The notes: generated from the letters alone by a model not told the origin. A DNA stretch of 54,461 bases from Parcubacteria group bacterium (GCA_016217555.1 JACRHW010000004.1:1-54461); one strand, 5' to 3'. Counted from the first letter of the stretch, positions 35,763 through 45,353 are shown. Numbers and translations: made by a program.

Positions 35763-37736
35763 TTAGTTGTATTCTATAAAGTCTTCGTCGATATGGGTGT
35801 GGCTCGTGGTGGCGTTAGTGTATTCGATGAGATGTTCTGGTATTTCTGCAATAAAGCGGGAGGGTGGATTCATTTTAAGAGCACCAAATACCTTGCGTTG
35901 GCGCGCGAAGGAGAGATAGAGTGCCTTCTTGGCGCGTGTGAGGGCGACGTAAGCTAAACGACGCTCCTCTTCAAGCGCAATGTCCTCGGACAGGCTTCGT
36001 TCGTGAGGAAGTACTCCTTCTTCGAGGCCAACAACAAATACGATTTCAAACTCTAGGCCCTTTGCGGCATGGATGGTCATAAGTTTGATACCCCTTAGGG
36101 CATCTTTTTCCTGATCGGCATCTTGATAAAGATTTGCTGTTTCGAGGAAGGCGGAGAGATTGTCCATTCTGTCGCCTCCGCGCGCATCGTACTGTGAGGC
36201 GGCATTTATGAGTTCTTGCACATTTTCCCAGCGGCGTATCCCCTCCTCCGTTTTTGGATCGAGATACTCCCTAAATTTTATTTCCCGAATGAGATAGCTG
36301 ATGGTTTCGGTGAGCGTTGATTCGTTTGCTTTTGCACGAAGCATTTCGAGAAATTTGAGAAATTCAAGGAGGGCTGTCTTGTTACGGTACTTGCTGTGTA
36401 AGATGTTATTGGTCTGAGGTGAGTCGAGAGATTCTTCGACTGTTGTCTCAGAATGACGGAAAAGTTTTATTGCTTCTTTGCCAAGCCCACGGGCAGGGAC
36501 GTTGATGATGCGTTCAAGACTAAGAATATCTTTCGGATTGATAATAAGTTTGAGATAGGCAAGGATGTCTTTTACCTCTTTTCTGTCATAAAAACGTGTG
36601 CCACCAATTACTTGGTAAGCAAGACGTGCTTGTATACACATCTCTTCCAAGATGCGTGATTGAGCATTGGTGCGATAAAGAATAGCAATGCGATCGATAT
36701 GAGCGAGTTTGTTTTTAATAAGACCGAGAATAGTATCAATACAAATACGTGCTTCGTGTGAATCACTATCGGATTCTACAAGATAAATAGGAGGACCCGC
36801 TTCATTTTTGGTGAAGAGGTTTTTTTCTTTTCCTACGCTATTGTTTGCAATCACTGCGTTTGCGGCAGAGAGGATGTTTTGTGTAGAGCGATAATTTTCT
36901 TCGAGAAGGATGGTGGTTGCTTCAGGCCAATCCTTTTCGAAATCAAGGAAGATGGTAAAGTCTGCTCCTCGCCAGCTGTAAATGGATTGCGCATCATCCC
37001 CTACCGCACAGATGTTTCTGTGGTCTTGTGCGAGAAGCTTCATGAGGAGATATTGCGAGGGATTAATGTCTTGATATTCGTCGATCAAGATGTAGCGCCA
37101 TCGGGAGGCGTGCTTTTTCAAAATATCTTCGTTGTGTAAAAAGAGAAGCCCTGGTTTTAGAATAAGATCATCAAAATCGAAGGCGTTCATTGTTTCAAGT
37201 CGTTCTTCGTATTTGGTTTGGATGTTGCTTATCACCGATTCATAGAAGTTGTGTTCACTCCGTTCTTTTTCAGGATTATTTTTTCTTATTCCAATAGATG
37301 CGAGGATTTGTTGTGGGGGAAACTTTTCTTTATCAAGATTAAGTTCTTTGGTAATTGTTTTAATGATAGAGAGGGCGTCATTTTCGTCTGCAATAGTAAA
37401 ATAAGGCGTTCTTTTAAATTGTGTCGCCTCCTCGCGAAGGAGTTTTGCGCCAAGACTATGAAAGGTGCCTATAAACGAATTTCCAATTTCCAATTTCCAA
37501 TTTCCAATTAACGAATCTATGCGGTTGCGCATTTCGGCGGCGGCTTTATTGGTGAAGGTTACGGCAAGGATTTGAGAGGGTGGAACCCCTTGTGCAATAA
37601 GGTGGGCAACGCGGTGTGTGAGCGTTTTTGTTTTTCCCGATCCTGCGCCCGCAATAATAAGAAGAGGACCATCGGTTGTTTGTACCGCCCTACGCTGTGA
37701 TGGGTTAAGATTGTCTAGATGGTTGTTGAGGTTCAT
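35763..37736 (-). CDS. pcrA: UvrD/PcrA-like superfamily I DNA helicase
   Basis: LNPSQRRAVQTTDGPLLIIAGAGSGKTKTLTHRV, DDAQSIYSWRGAD, TIHAAKGLEF, VALTRAKK; start trimmed from 37775. Confidence 0.95.
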   Translation of the reverse strand: MNLNNHLDNLNPSQRRAVQTTDGPLLIIAGAGSGKTKTLTHRVAHLIAQGVPPSQILAVTFTNKAAAEMRNRIDSLIGNWKLEIGNSFIGTFHSLGAKLLREEATQFKRTPYFTIADENDALSIIKTITKELNLDKEKFPPQQILASIGIRKNNPEKERSEHNFYESVISNIQTKYEERLETMNAFDFDDLILKPGLLFLHNEDILKKHASRWRYILIDEYQDINPSQYLLMKLLAQDHRNICAVGDDAQSIYSWRGADFTIFLDFEKDWPEATTILLEENYRSTQNILSAANAVIANNSVGKEKNLFTKNEAGPPIYLVESDSDSHEARICIDTILGLIKNKLAHIDRIAILYRTNAQSRILEEMCIQARLAYQVIGGTRFYDRKEVKDILAYLKLIINPKDILSLERIINVPARGLGKEAIKLFRHSETTVEESLDSPQTNNILHSKYRNKTALLEFLKFLEMLRAKANESTLTETISYLIREIKFREYLDPKTEEGIRRWENVQELINAASQYDARGGDRMDNLSAFLETANLYQDADQEKDALRGIKLMTIHAAKGLEFEIVFVVGLEEGVLPHERSLSEDIALEEERRLAYVALTRAKKALYLSFARQRKVFGALKMNPPSRFIAEIPEHLIEYTNATTSHTHIDEDFIEYN

Positions 37737-37742
37737 ATATAG

Positions 37743-37860
37743 CATTAAGTCAAAAGTCAAAACGCAAAACTTCAACTAAAAACTTAAAAATGATTTTGAA
37801 TTTTGAAAGAGTTTTAAATTTTGCGTTGTAGTTTTGATTTTTGGTTTTTGAGTTTTGTTG
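37743..37860. repeat. family-Q AT-rich palindrome
   Basis: AAGTCAAAAGTCAAAACGCAAAACTTCAACTAAAAACTTAAAA.../...TTTTGCGTTGTAGTTTTGATTTTTGG. Confidence 0.85.
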
Positions 37861-37923
37861 GTGTATTGTAGCAGACTATGATAGACTTAAAAAGACATCG
37901 CGAGGGGTATTTGCCTAATAGCT

Positions 37924-39036
37924 ATGAATGAGACGCGACTACAATCTATAGGTGCTCGATTATGGGGGCTCTTTAAGAAGGAGTCTTTTCCTCTTTTTGT
38001 ACGCATGAGGGCATTTTTGTTGTCATTTTGCAGAAAGTGTCTTACCTTATATCCCGAAGAAGTTTTTTTAAGCACGATAGCGGTTCTCGCTATCGGTTTT
38101 TATTTCTTGCACACCGATACGTTTGATCAAAAGAATCTTACCACGGAGTTGGTGCAATCAGTATTTGCTTATGATTCGAATGATACCTCAGAACAATCCG
38201 CTTTTCTTGGTACCGCAAGTCCGCTAAACCCAGAATATTATGATTCCTCGGGTGAGGATGATTCGGCGCTTCAGACCGAAATTATCGACGACGCCTTGAA
38301 GGCAAATACCGCACCTGTGATGGCAACCACTGACAAAGATGGAGTGAAGGTGTACACCGTACGTAAAGGCGACACCATTGCAGAGATTGCTACGTATTTT
38401 GGAGTAAGTGCCGACACTATTGTTTGGGAAAACAATCTTGCTCGTCGTCAAAAATTACAACAAGGCCAGCATCTCACTATTCTTCCTGTAAGTGGTGTTC
38501 GACACGAGGTGGCAAAAGGAGAGACCCTTGAGAGTATTGCTACACAGTTTGGCGTCGAAGTAGGAGAGATAATTACTTATAACAAGCTTATGCACGGTAC
38601 CATAAAGGAGGGTGATGTTCTTATTCTTCCTGACGGGACGATGCCTTATGTAAAGCAGAACATTTCATCTTCTAAAAATCTTGTAAATATACGAGGATAC
38701 TTTGGAGCACCGACGGTGGGATATAATCAGGGGGTGTTGCATGCGACAAATGCAGTTGATATTGCAAATGCATGTGGTACCAATGTCGTCGCTGCAGCAG
38801 AAGGATTGGTTGTTGAGGCGAAAAGTGGATGGAATGGAGGATATGGAAATTATATAAAGATAGAACACCCCAACGGAGTGTTTACAAAATATGCACATCT
38901 TGCGAGTCTCGTTGCTGGGTATGGGGACTATGTAGCGAAAGGACAGGTGGTGGGGTTGATGGGGAATACGGGCAAGGCTACGGGGTGCCATCTCCACTTT
39001 GAAGTTCTTGGCGCAAAAAACCCATTTACTAAATAA
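37924..39036 (+). CDS. LysM-domain M23 (lysostaphin-like) metallopeptidase
   Basis: Two LysM motifs (YTVRKGDTIAEIATYFGVSADTIVWENN; HEVAKGETLESIATQFGVEVGEIITYN), M23 GNYIKIEHPNGVFTKYAHL...GCHLHFEV. Confidence 0.95.
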   Translation: MNETRLQSIGARLWGLFKKESFPLFVRMRAFLLSFCRKCLTLYPEEVFLSTIAVLAIGFYFLHTDTFDQKNLTTELVQSVFAYDSNDTSEQSAFLGTASPLNPEYYDSSGEDDSALQTEIIDDALKANTAPVMATTDKDGVKVYTVRKGDTIAEIATYFGVSADTIVWENNLARRQKLQQGQHLTILPVSGVRHEVAKGETLESIATQFGVEVGEIITYNKLMHGTIKEGDVLILPDGTMPYVKQNISSSKNLVNIRGYFGAPTVGYNQGVLHATNAVDIANACGTNVVAAAEGLVVEAKSGWNGGYGNYIKIEHPNGVFTKYAHLASLVAGYGDYVAKGQVVGLMGNTGKATGCHLHFEVLGAKNPFTK

Positions 39037-39038
39037 TT

Positions 39039-39200
39039 TTGAATCACAAAACGTATATTTCTCACACGTGAAAATACCCAGCGGTATTTTCACTCTCTCC
39101 GCAAGCGCTTCGTTGTCAATCCAGCTCGTTTCGACTCGGGATTGACAACACCCTGCTCCGCGCTTGCGGAATGGTTCGAAATATGTATTTTGTGATTCAA
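39039..39200. repeat. family-H structured repeat, copy 1
   Basis: Closing stem TTGAATCACAAAA/TTTTGTGATTCAA; hairpin GTGAAAATACC-CAGC-GGTATTTTCAC; TTGTCAATCC/GGATTGACAA. Confidence 0.93.
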
Positions 39201-39228
39201 GGTAAATAAAGATATTCATTAAATACTG

Positions 39229-39930
39229 ATGACTACTAATCACATGGCACCAAATAAGGGGAAACGGTTAGAAATTAACGTGGGGGGAAATTTGTATTTA
39301 CGATTCCCTATCAAAACACATATTATTGTATCGGGCGATGATGTTTTGGAAGTGGTTAAAAAATATGTGATACCACACGCAAAGGATGGCGATTTTATTT
39401 TTATAAGTGAAAAGATTGTTGCTATCTCGCAAGGGCGCGCATTTCCGATTCGTGATATTAAGGCATCACGGCTTGCGCAGTTTTTAGTACGATTTGTGCA
39501 CAAGTCACCTTATGGTATTGGTCTCGGAAGTCCTTGGACGATGGAGCTTGCTATTCGAGAAGTTGGCGCCATACGAATACTTTTTGCTGCGGGCGTTGCG
39601 GCGGTTACAAAACCTTTTGGAATAAGGGGGTTATTCTATAAAATTTGTGGCAAAGAGGTAGCAGCGATTGATGACCCTTGTGCCTATACATTGCCACCCT
39701 ATAATGAATATGCAAAATTGGGGCCAAGGAATCCTAATGGTGTTGCGTGCGAGCTACAAAAGAAATTACACCATGAGGTTGTCGTTATCGACGCAAACGA
39801 CTTAGGAGTTTCTGTGTTAGGAAAGTCTGATCGTACTATGAGCGATACATTTATCGAAGCGGTATTTAAGGATAATCCGCTAGGTCAATCAAGTGAACAA
39901 ACACCGCTCTGTCTTGTGAGAAAGGTCTAG
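39229..39930 (+). CDS. coenzyme F420-0:L-glutamate ligase-like protein (CofE/FbiB family)
   Basis: THIIVSGDDVLEVVKKYVIPHAKDGDFIFISEKIVAISQGR; start may be MAPNKGK at 39244. Confidence 0.8.
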   Translation: MTTNHMAPNKGKRLEINVGGNLYLRFPIKTHIIVSGDDVLEVVKKYVIPHAKDGDFIFISEKIVAISQGRAFPIRDIKASRLAQFLVRFVHKSPYGIGLGSPWTMELAIREVGAIRILFAAGVAAVTKPFGIRGLFYKICGKEVAAIDDPCAYTLPPYNEYAKLGPRNPNGVACELQKKLHHEVVVIDANDLGVSVLGKSDRTMSDTFIEAVFKDNPLGQSSEQTPLCLVRKV

Positions 39931-39934
39931 TACC

Positions 39935-40009
39935 TTGAATTACGAAACACGTATTTCTCACACGTGAAAATACCCAGCGGTATTTTTACTCTCTCCGCAA
40001 GCGCTTCGT
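39935..40009. repeat. family-H structured repeat, copy 2 (3' truncated)
   Basis: Left arm + hairpin A + CTCTCCGCAAGCGCTTCGT then family-L repeat. Confidence 0.88.
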
Positions 40010-40020
40010 CGGTATCTCCC

Positions 40021-40143
40021 CACAACTCTAAGTAAGTCGGTGTTTATCTATAGTCCCTGAGCAACGTCGAAGGGTTTCCTTATGGTAGGCCTTCGACAGG
40101 CTCAGGCACTATCTTATTTTTCACTCAGGGTTGTGAGTTAATA
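40021..40143. repeat. family-L composite palindrome, copy 1
   Basis: CACAACTCTAAGTAAG...CCCTGAGCAACGTCGAAGGGTTTCCTTATGGTAGGCCTTCGACAGGCTCAGG...TTGTGAGTT; matches 45768-45890. Confidence 0.9.
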
Positions 40144-40178
40144 CATCTGTACAGCCCGTATAGGTCATCGCTACGTAG

Positions 40179-41534
40179 TTAGTAATTATTTTTTATCCAG
40201 TCGTAAAGCGTGCGTACATCAGTTGCATTGTCTTTTGAGTCTAAGATGATAATGGCGATTGGGCGTTTTTTGTCTCCTTTGGGCATTTCAAAGACGGCAA
40301 GCATCGTTTCACCCGCTGATTCTGTTTTACCCACTTTCCCTCCTACAAACTCGGGGTCATCTGAAAAGAGGTTGAAATTTTGGAGATCATCAAAGATGGG
40401 TGCGCCATACGTTGCAGAGCGTAATTTTCCTGTTGTAAATTTTAAAATGAAGCTTCTGTTGTGATAGAGATATTTTGCAAGATTAAAAAGGTCTTCAGCA
40501 GAGGCGGTATTGTCTTTACTAATCCCCGCGGCGTCCACAAAATGTGCGTGTTCCATGCCAATCGCTTTTGCTTTTTGATCCATGAGACTCGTAAAATAAC
40601 TATTTCCCAGAGAGGAGCTTATGGTAAGTGCTGCCTCGTTCGAGGACTCAAGGAGAAGCGGATAGAGAAGCTGAAAAAGTGAGATGTGCTCTCCCGTCTT
40701 AAGCCTTGGTTTTGACGTATATACAAGAGATTGTTTCGGTACGGTCATCACCTTCTCGATATTAATATATTCTGTGGCGACAAGAGCGGTAATGAGTTTG
40801 GTAATAGAGGCGATGGGAATGACTTCTTTTGGAAGATGTTCCGTAAAAACGAAGTTATTATCAAGATCCACCGCAAGGTAGTGAGATGCTGATAATTGTG
40901 GGGGTTCTTTATGATAAGAAAATTGGTCGTTCTCAAATGATTTTTCAAAGACAAGCACGGGGGTTCCTACGCTTGCGAGGTTATATATTTGTTCTGCATC
41001 TCCGGTTGAAAGACGAATACAGCCACCAGAGTAGCTGGATGCTACGGGGGTGCCATCGGGATAATAGGGCCATCCATGGATAAAAAAGTTGCCTTGAAAT
41101 ACCATACTCCACGGTTGATACACCTTTCCAAATCCTGAAAAATGATTTTTCTTTTTTAGCTCTACCTTATAAAGCCCTGCTGGAGTCTCCCACCACGATC
41201 CTTCTCGTCCTTTTGCAAGGATGGGAACCTGAAGTTTTTGGACTCCGTTTTCATAAAATGTAATTTGCATGGCAGAGAGATTTGCTTCGATAAAGGTCGT
41301 GCGATTATCTATAAATTTTTTATGAACATTTTGAAAAAAATCTGCATTTCCAAGGTCAGGCCAACTCCCAAAATTTAAATCAGTATGGTTTCCACCTGCC
41401 GGCCTTGTGTCAAAGGGAAGCCGATAGAGTTCCCTATCATTTTGTGAATACCAGGCATAAAAAAATATACCTCCAGTGAGAAGCGTGAGAATGAGGATGA
41501 CTATATAAAGAGGAATGGGGGTGCGGAGAGTCAT
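40179..41534 (-). CDS. fusion of L,D-transpeptidase (YkuD) and D-Ala-D-Ala carboxypeptidase-like domain
   Basis: YkuD HGWPYYPDGTPVASSYSGGCIRLS; DD-peptidase SITK, SSN, KVG motifs. Confidence 0.9.
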   Translation of the reverse strand: MTLRTPIPLYIVILILTLLTGGIFFYAWYSQNDRELYRLPFDTRPAGGNHTDLNFGSWPDLGNADFFQNVHKKFIDNRTTFIEANLSAMQITFYENGVQKLQVPILAKGREGSWWETPAGLYKVELKKKNHFSGFGKVYQPWSMVFQGNFFIHGWPYYPDGTPVASSYSGGCIRLSTGDAEQIYNLASVGTPVLVFEKSFENDQFSYHKEPPQLSASHYLAVDLDNNFVFTEHLPKEVIPIASITKLITALVATEYINIEKVMTVPKQSLVYTSKPRLKTGEHISLFQLLYPLLLESSNEAALTISSSLGNSYFTSLMDQKAKAIGMEHAHFVDAAGISKDNTASAEDLFNLAKYLYHNRSFILKFTTGKLRSATYGAPIFDDLQNFNLFSDDPEFVGGKVGKTESAGETMLAVFEMPKGDKKRPIAIIILDSKDNATDVRTLYDWIKNNY

Positions 41535-41538
41535 AATA

Positions 41539-41610
41539 AAAATTCAAAACTTAAAAGTCAAAATGCAAAACTACAACTCAAAAATCAAAAATTTTACGTT
41601 TTGAGTTTTT
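41539..41610. repeat. family-Q AT-rich palindrome
   Basis: AAATTCAAAACTTAAAAGTCAAAATGCAAAACTACAACTCAAAAATCAAAAATTTTACGTTTTGAG fills gap between genes. Confidence 0.85.
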
Positions 41611-41613
41611 ATT

Positions 41614-43152
41614 TTAATGGGCTGTTTCTATTCTATATTGTAACGCTTCGGTGATGTGTAGAGAAGTTACTGATTCATTTTGTGCCAAGTCTGCTATCGT
41701 ACGTGCAACTTTTAAAATACGATAATAACTTCGTGGGGAGAGGTGATATTTTTTTACTGCAATTTTTAAGATATCTTCCCCTTTTTTATCGATGGGTATG
41801 GTGCGGTCAATGTGAGATGAAGGAATCCCGCTATTTGTAGATATGTTTGTATGTTCGAATCTTTTTTGTTGCAATGCGCGCGCTTTGTGTACACGTGTTG
41901 CGATAGAGGAGGAGGATTCTTGTGGAGTGTCGCTTTTTAGGTCTTCGTAGGAGATGCGAGGAACGAATACTTGGAGATCAATACGGTCAAGGATGGGACC
42001 GGAGAGCTTTCGTTTGTATTTCGTAATATCTCCGCTCGTGCAGGTACAGGGAATTTCCGCATCGTTTAGAAATCCACAAGGGCATGGGTTTGTCGCTGCT
42101 ACAAAAATGAAGCGTGCAGGAAAGGTAAGGGCACCTTTCGAGCGGGATATGGTAACCACACCATCTTCAAGCGGTTGCCTGAGGGATTCAACCACGTTGC
42201 GTTGAAATTCGGTAAATTCATCAAGAAAAAGTACTCCACGGTGTGCGAGGGTGATCTCTCCTGGTTTGGGAGTTTGGCCACCCCCCACAAGTGAGGGAGC
42301 TGATGCGGTGTGATGGGGGGCGCGAAAAGGGCGTTCCGTCATAAGGTGTGCCCCCTCCTTAAGCAGTCCGCTTGCACTATAAATTTCGGTAACTTCAAGC
42401 GCTTCGTTGTATGCAAGTGGAGGGAGGATTGAGGCAAGTGCTCGTGCCGCCATTGTCTTTCCTGTTCCAGGTGGACCAATAAGGAGTACATTGTGTCCCC
42501 CGCTTGCTGCTATTTCGAGTGCTCGTTTTACTGCATACTGACCTTTGAGATAGGAAAAGTCGTGTTCGTCGTGATGATTTTTTGCAACGCTTGTGTAGGG
42601 TACATGGGCCAAGGGGGTGATTACTTTTTTCCCTTCAAGGTGTTCAATAAGCTCTCTGAGATGTGTAATGGGATATATGCTAAGTTCATCAACAACAGTC
42701 GCCTCCTTTGCGTTTTGGTGTGGCACAAAAATTTCATTACATCCCTTTTGTTTCATCGCGAGAGCGATAGGGAGTACCCCTGAGACAGGACGTATGTCGC
42801 CATTTAAGGCGAGCTCACCAATAATTATTTTCTTATCGAGATCAAAAGCTTTGATTTGTTCTGTAGCAACGAGGTAGCCAATACTCATGGCAACATCAAG
42901 ATGCGTCCCCTCTTTTTTGATATCCGCGGGGGCAAGGTTTACTACCACCTTTCTTGTTTGTTTGTTGGGGGGAAGAACACCGCTGTTTTTTAGGGCGAGT
43001 GTAACACGATCTTTTGCTTCATTTACTGCCTTGTCCCCCAACCCAACAATATTAAAACTATAGAGCCCCGGTGCGGTATCTACCTCGACCGTAACAGGAA
43101 TGGCCTTTAATCCAACAATTGTCGCAGAATATATTTTTGCAGTAGTAGACAT
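41614..43152 (-). CDS. comM: ComM-like Mg-chelatase-family AAA+ ATPase
   Basis: GPPGTGKTMAARALASILPP, RPFRAPHHTASAPSLVGGG, ATNPCPCGF; start trimmed from 43284, which lies in a repeat. Confidence 0.94.
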   Translation of the reverse strand: MSTTAKIYSATIVGLKAIPVTVEVDTAPGLYSFNIVGLGDKAVNEAKDRVTLALKNSGVLPPNKQTRKVVVNLAPADIKKEGTHLDVAMSIGYLVATEQIKAFDLDKKIIIGELALNGDIRPVSGVLPIALAMKQKGCNEIFVPHQNAKEATVVDELSIYPITHLRELIEHLEGKKVITPLAHVPYTSVAKNHHDEHDFSYLKGQYAVKRALEIAASGGHNVLLIGPPGTGKTMAARALASILPPLAYNEALEVTEIYSASGLLKEGAHLMTERPFRAPHHTASAPSLVGGGQTPKPGEITLAHRGVLFLDEFTEFQRNVVESLRQPLEDGVVTISRSKGALTFPARFIFVAATNPCPCGFLNDAEIPCTCTSGDITKYKRKLSGPILDRIDLQVFVPRISYEDLKSDTPQESSSSIATRVHKARALQQKRFEHTNISTNSGIPSSHIDRTIPIDKKGEDILKIAVKKYHLSPRSYYRILKVARTIADLAQNESVTSLHITEALQYRIETAH

Positions 43153-43164
43153 ACTATAAAAAAT

Positions 43165-43315
43165 TACGAAACGTATATTCCTCACACACAAGAATGCCCA
43201 GCGGCATTCTTGTTCTCTCCGCAGACGCTTCGTTGTCAACCCAATCCGCTCGAAGCGGAGGGTTGACAACACCCTGCTTCGCATCTGCGGAATGGTTCTG
43301 AATATACGTTTCGTA
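43165..43315. repeat. family-H structured repeat, copy 3
   Basis: TACGAAACGTATATTC/GAATATACGTTTCGTA; AATGCC-CAGC-GGCATT; TTGTCAACCC/GGGTTGACAA. Confidence 0.93.
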
Positions 43316-43340
43316 TCTTTTGGCAGTACATAGTATTAGT

Positions 43341-43357
43341 CCGCCAAAGGCGGACAC
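43341..43357 (-). terminator. hairpin GTCCGCC-AAA-GGCGGAC
   Basis: Perfect 7-bp stem downstream of the dksA-like gene. Confidence 0.5.
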
Positions 43358-43391
43358 GTATCAGATACTAAATACACGATACGAGATATAA

Positions 43392-43748
43392 TTATTCTCC
43401 GCAATCTCTACAGTGAGGGCGTGCAGGGTCGATCTCCAAATCACGTTCAGTGATCTGCTTTTTGCATTTCTCACAAATACCGTAACTATCTTGTTCGATT
43501 TTGCGTAGGGCTGATTCGACGTGATTAAGTCGAGCTTCAAGGACGTTTTGCACGGCAAGTGAGGCACCTAGTGCTTCGGATTCATCAGCTTCTTCGCTCT
43601 CAGGGTCTTCCGTATCTGAACCAAAATCAGGAACCTTTAGTTCATAGCCCGCCTCTGTTTTTGTACTTATTTGACCAAGCTCATGTTCGAGCTCATCCTT
43701 CTCAAATTGTAATTTTTTTATGAGGGTTTCAACAAGTTCTTTGTTCAT
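43392..43748 (-). CDS. DksA/TraR C4-type zinc-finger protein
   Basis: YGICEKCKKQITERDLEIDPARPHCRDCG. Confidence 0.92.
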   Translation of the reverse strand: MNKELVETLIKKLQFEKDELEHELGQISTKTEAGYELKVPDFGSDTEDPESEEADESEALGASLAVQNVLEARLNHVESALRKIEQDSYGICEKCKKQITERDLEIDPARPHCRDCGE

Positions 43749-43791
43749 ATGTTCCTGTTATACACATAATTTTTAAGATTAGCAAGGGATG

Positions 43792-45144
43792 TTATTGGAG
43801 CCGTACGATGGTTTCTTTAAGTGCCTGGTATGAAGTGGCAATGATGAGTTTATCTCCAAGCCAACCATAATCGAGGGCGACACCGTTTTCAAACGTTCGA
43901 TAGCGAATTTCCGCTGGGCTATTGGGTACCTTTCCGTCAATAAAGTTTGAGGTTGGGGCGCCAGGATCTGCAGTAAATAATTGTGTAATAGAGGTTTGGC
44001 TATCTTGTTCAATAGTTCGCTTGATATTTGCTTTAGTAAGAATAAGATTCTGGTTTTCTGCGTTTGGCCTTAGTTTAAAGATAACTACTGGCCATACTCC
44101 TTTTGTGTCGTGATAAGTGAGTAATGTAAAATCGTCTAGAAAGAGATCGAATGGAAATGAGGTGAGGAAGAGTGCACTAAAATCTTTAAGGGGAATGTTT
44201 TTTGTATTTACATTGGGTACTACTTCATCAAGTGTTCCCTGTTCTTCTTTGGTGAGGGGGGTGGCGAGTGCTTTAATATTTTCAATGGCGAGGGATCCAA
44301 TATCACCAGAGAATACTTTGTTGGCGGGTTTTGCGAGGAAGCTGGTGTGGGTCATCGGGGGTTGTATAACAGCAGTTGACGTGGGTTGTATCACGACTTT
44401 TTCTTCTCGTGGTGGTGTGGGTTGTGGGATGGGAAGAGTTGCCTTGCTTATAAAAAGTGGCGCAATCGTATCATATCCAAAATAAACAACAGCACCGAGA
44501 ATTACGAGAACGAGAACAATCCCTATAAGAAGTTTAGGTGTAGAGCCTTTTGTTGTTGGTACTGTGGATATAGCTGGTTGTGTAGGTGGTGTAAGGGGTT
44601 GTCTCATTTGTGTGGGTGTCTCTGCGACATGTTTTTGTGGAGTTTTCTTTGCATCCTGTATATCCGACTCCATTGTATGAACAACGATGTGAGGCGCCAT
44701 CGGCAAGGCTGGTGTACGTGGAGTTCGTGGTACCCCGCCTTGTGCTGGCATGACGGGCGGATGAATAGGTTGCGTAACAGGAAGAGTAATTGGTGCTGAA
44801 ATGGGTGCGGAATTTTCTGTTTTTGTTGGTTCGGAAATAGGTACAACAGGTTGTATTGATGGTGTGGGTGTTTGTGCCGGTACTCCTGTCGGAGTAGGCG
44901 TCACTTGTGGCGATGCTGTATTAACTTGGGACGGGTTCGCCGTTGCAGTAGATGCTGCTGGCATTGCGGTAGTTGCCTGTGGTGCTGTGCCAGCCGTAGC
45001 CCCTAAGGGCGAAGGCTGGGAGCTTGTTGAATTCAGCGGTGGAGTCGTGTTTTGAACAATCGACTGGGGTGTCGGTGATGCCTCTCCTGGAAGAGTACTT
45101 GGTGTGTCAAGTGACAAATGAAATGGTTTTTGATCGTCAGGCAT
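43792..45144 (-). CDS. hypothetical protein, Pro/Thr-rich N-terminus, TM, globular C-terminus
   Basis: LLIGIVLVLVILGAVVYFGYD TM; start trimmed from 45243 (repeat-derived). Confidence 0.75.
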   Translation of the reverse strand: MPDDQKPFHLSLDTPSTLPGEASPTPQSIVQNTTPPLNSTSSQPSPLGATAGTAPQATTAMPAASTATANPSQVNTASPQVTPTPTGVPAQTPTPSIQPVVPISEPTKTENSAPISAPITLPVTQPIHPPVMPAQGGVPRTPRTPALPMAPHIVVHTMESDIQDAKKTPQKHVAETPTQMRQPLTPPTQPAISTVPTTKGSTPKLLIGIVLVLVILGAVVYFGYDTIAPLFISKATLPIPQPTPPREEKVVIQPTSTAVIQPPMTHTSFLAKPANKVFSGDIGSLAIENIKALATPLTKEEQGTLDEVVPNVNTKNIPLKDFSALFLTSFPFDLFLDDFTLLTYHDTKGVWPVVIFKLRPNAENQNLILTKANIKRTIEQDSQTSITQLFTADPGAPTSNFIDGKVPNSPAEIRYRTFENGVALDYGWLGDKLIIATSYQALKETIVRLQ

Positions 45145-45186
45145 TGTGAAAGGGTTTAGGAAGCTTAATAATAAAAACTTGATATA

Positions 45187-45353
45187 CTTTGAATTACGAA
45201 ATATTTCTTCCTCACACGTGAAAATACCCAGCGGTATTTTCACTTTCTCCGCAAGCGCTTCATTGTCAATCCAATTCGCCTAAGGCGAAGGATTGACAAC
45301 ACCCTGCTCCGCGCTTGCGGGATGGTTCGGAATATACATTTCGTAATTCAAAG
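45187..45353. repeat. family-H structured repeat, copy 4
   Basis: CTTTGAATTACGAAAT/ATTTCGTAATTCAAAG; same internal stems. Confidence 0.93.

Noticed and set aside
38665-39243. 192-aa minus-strand ORF
   Set aside because: Antisense to the LysM/M23 gene and made of family-H repeat sequence.
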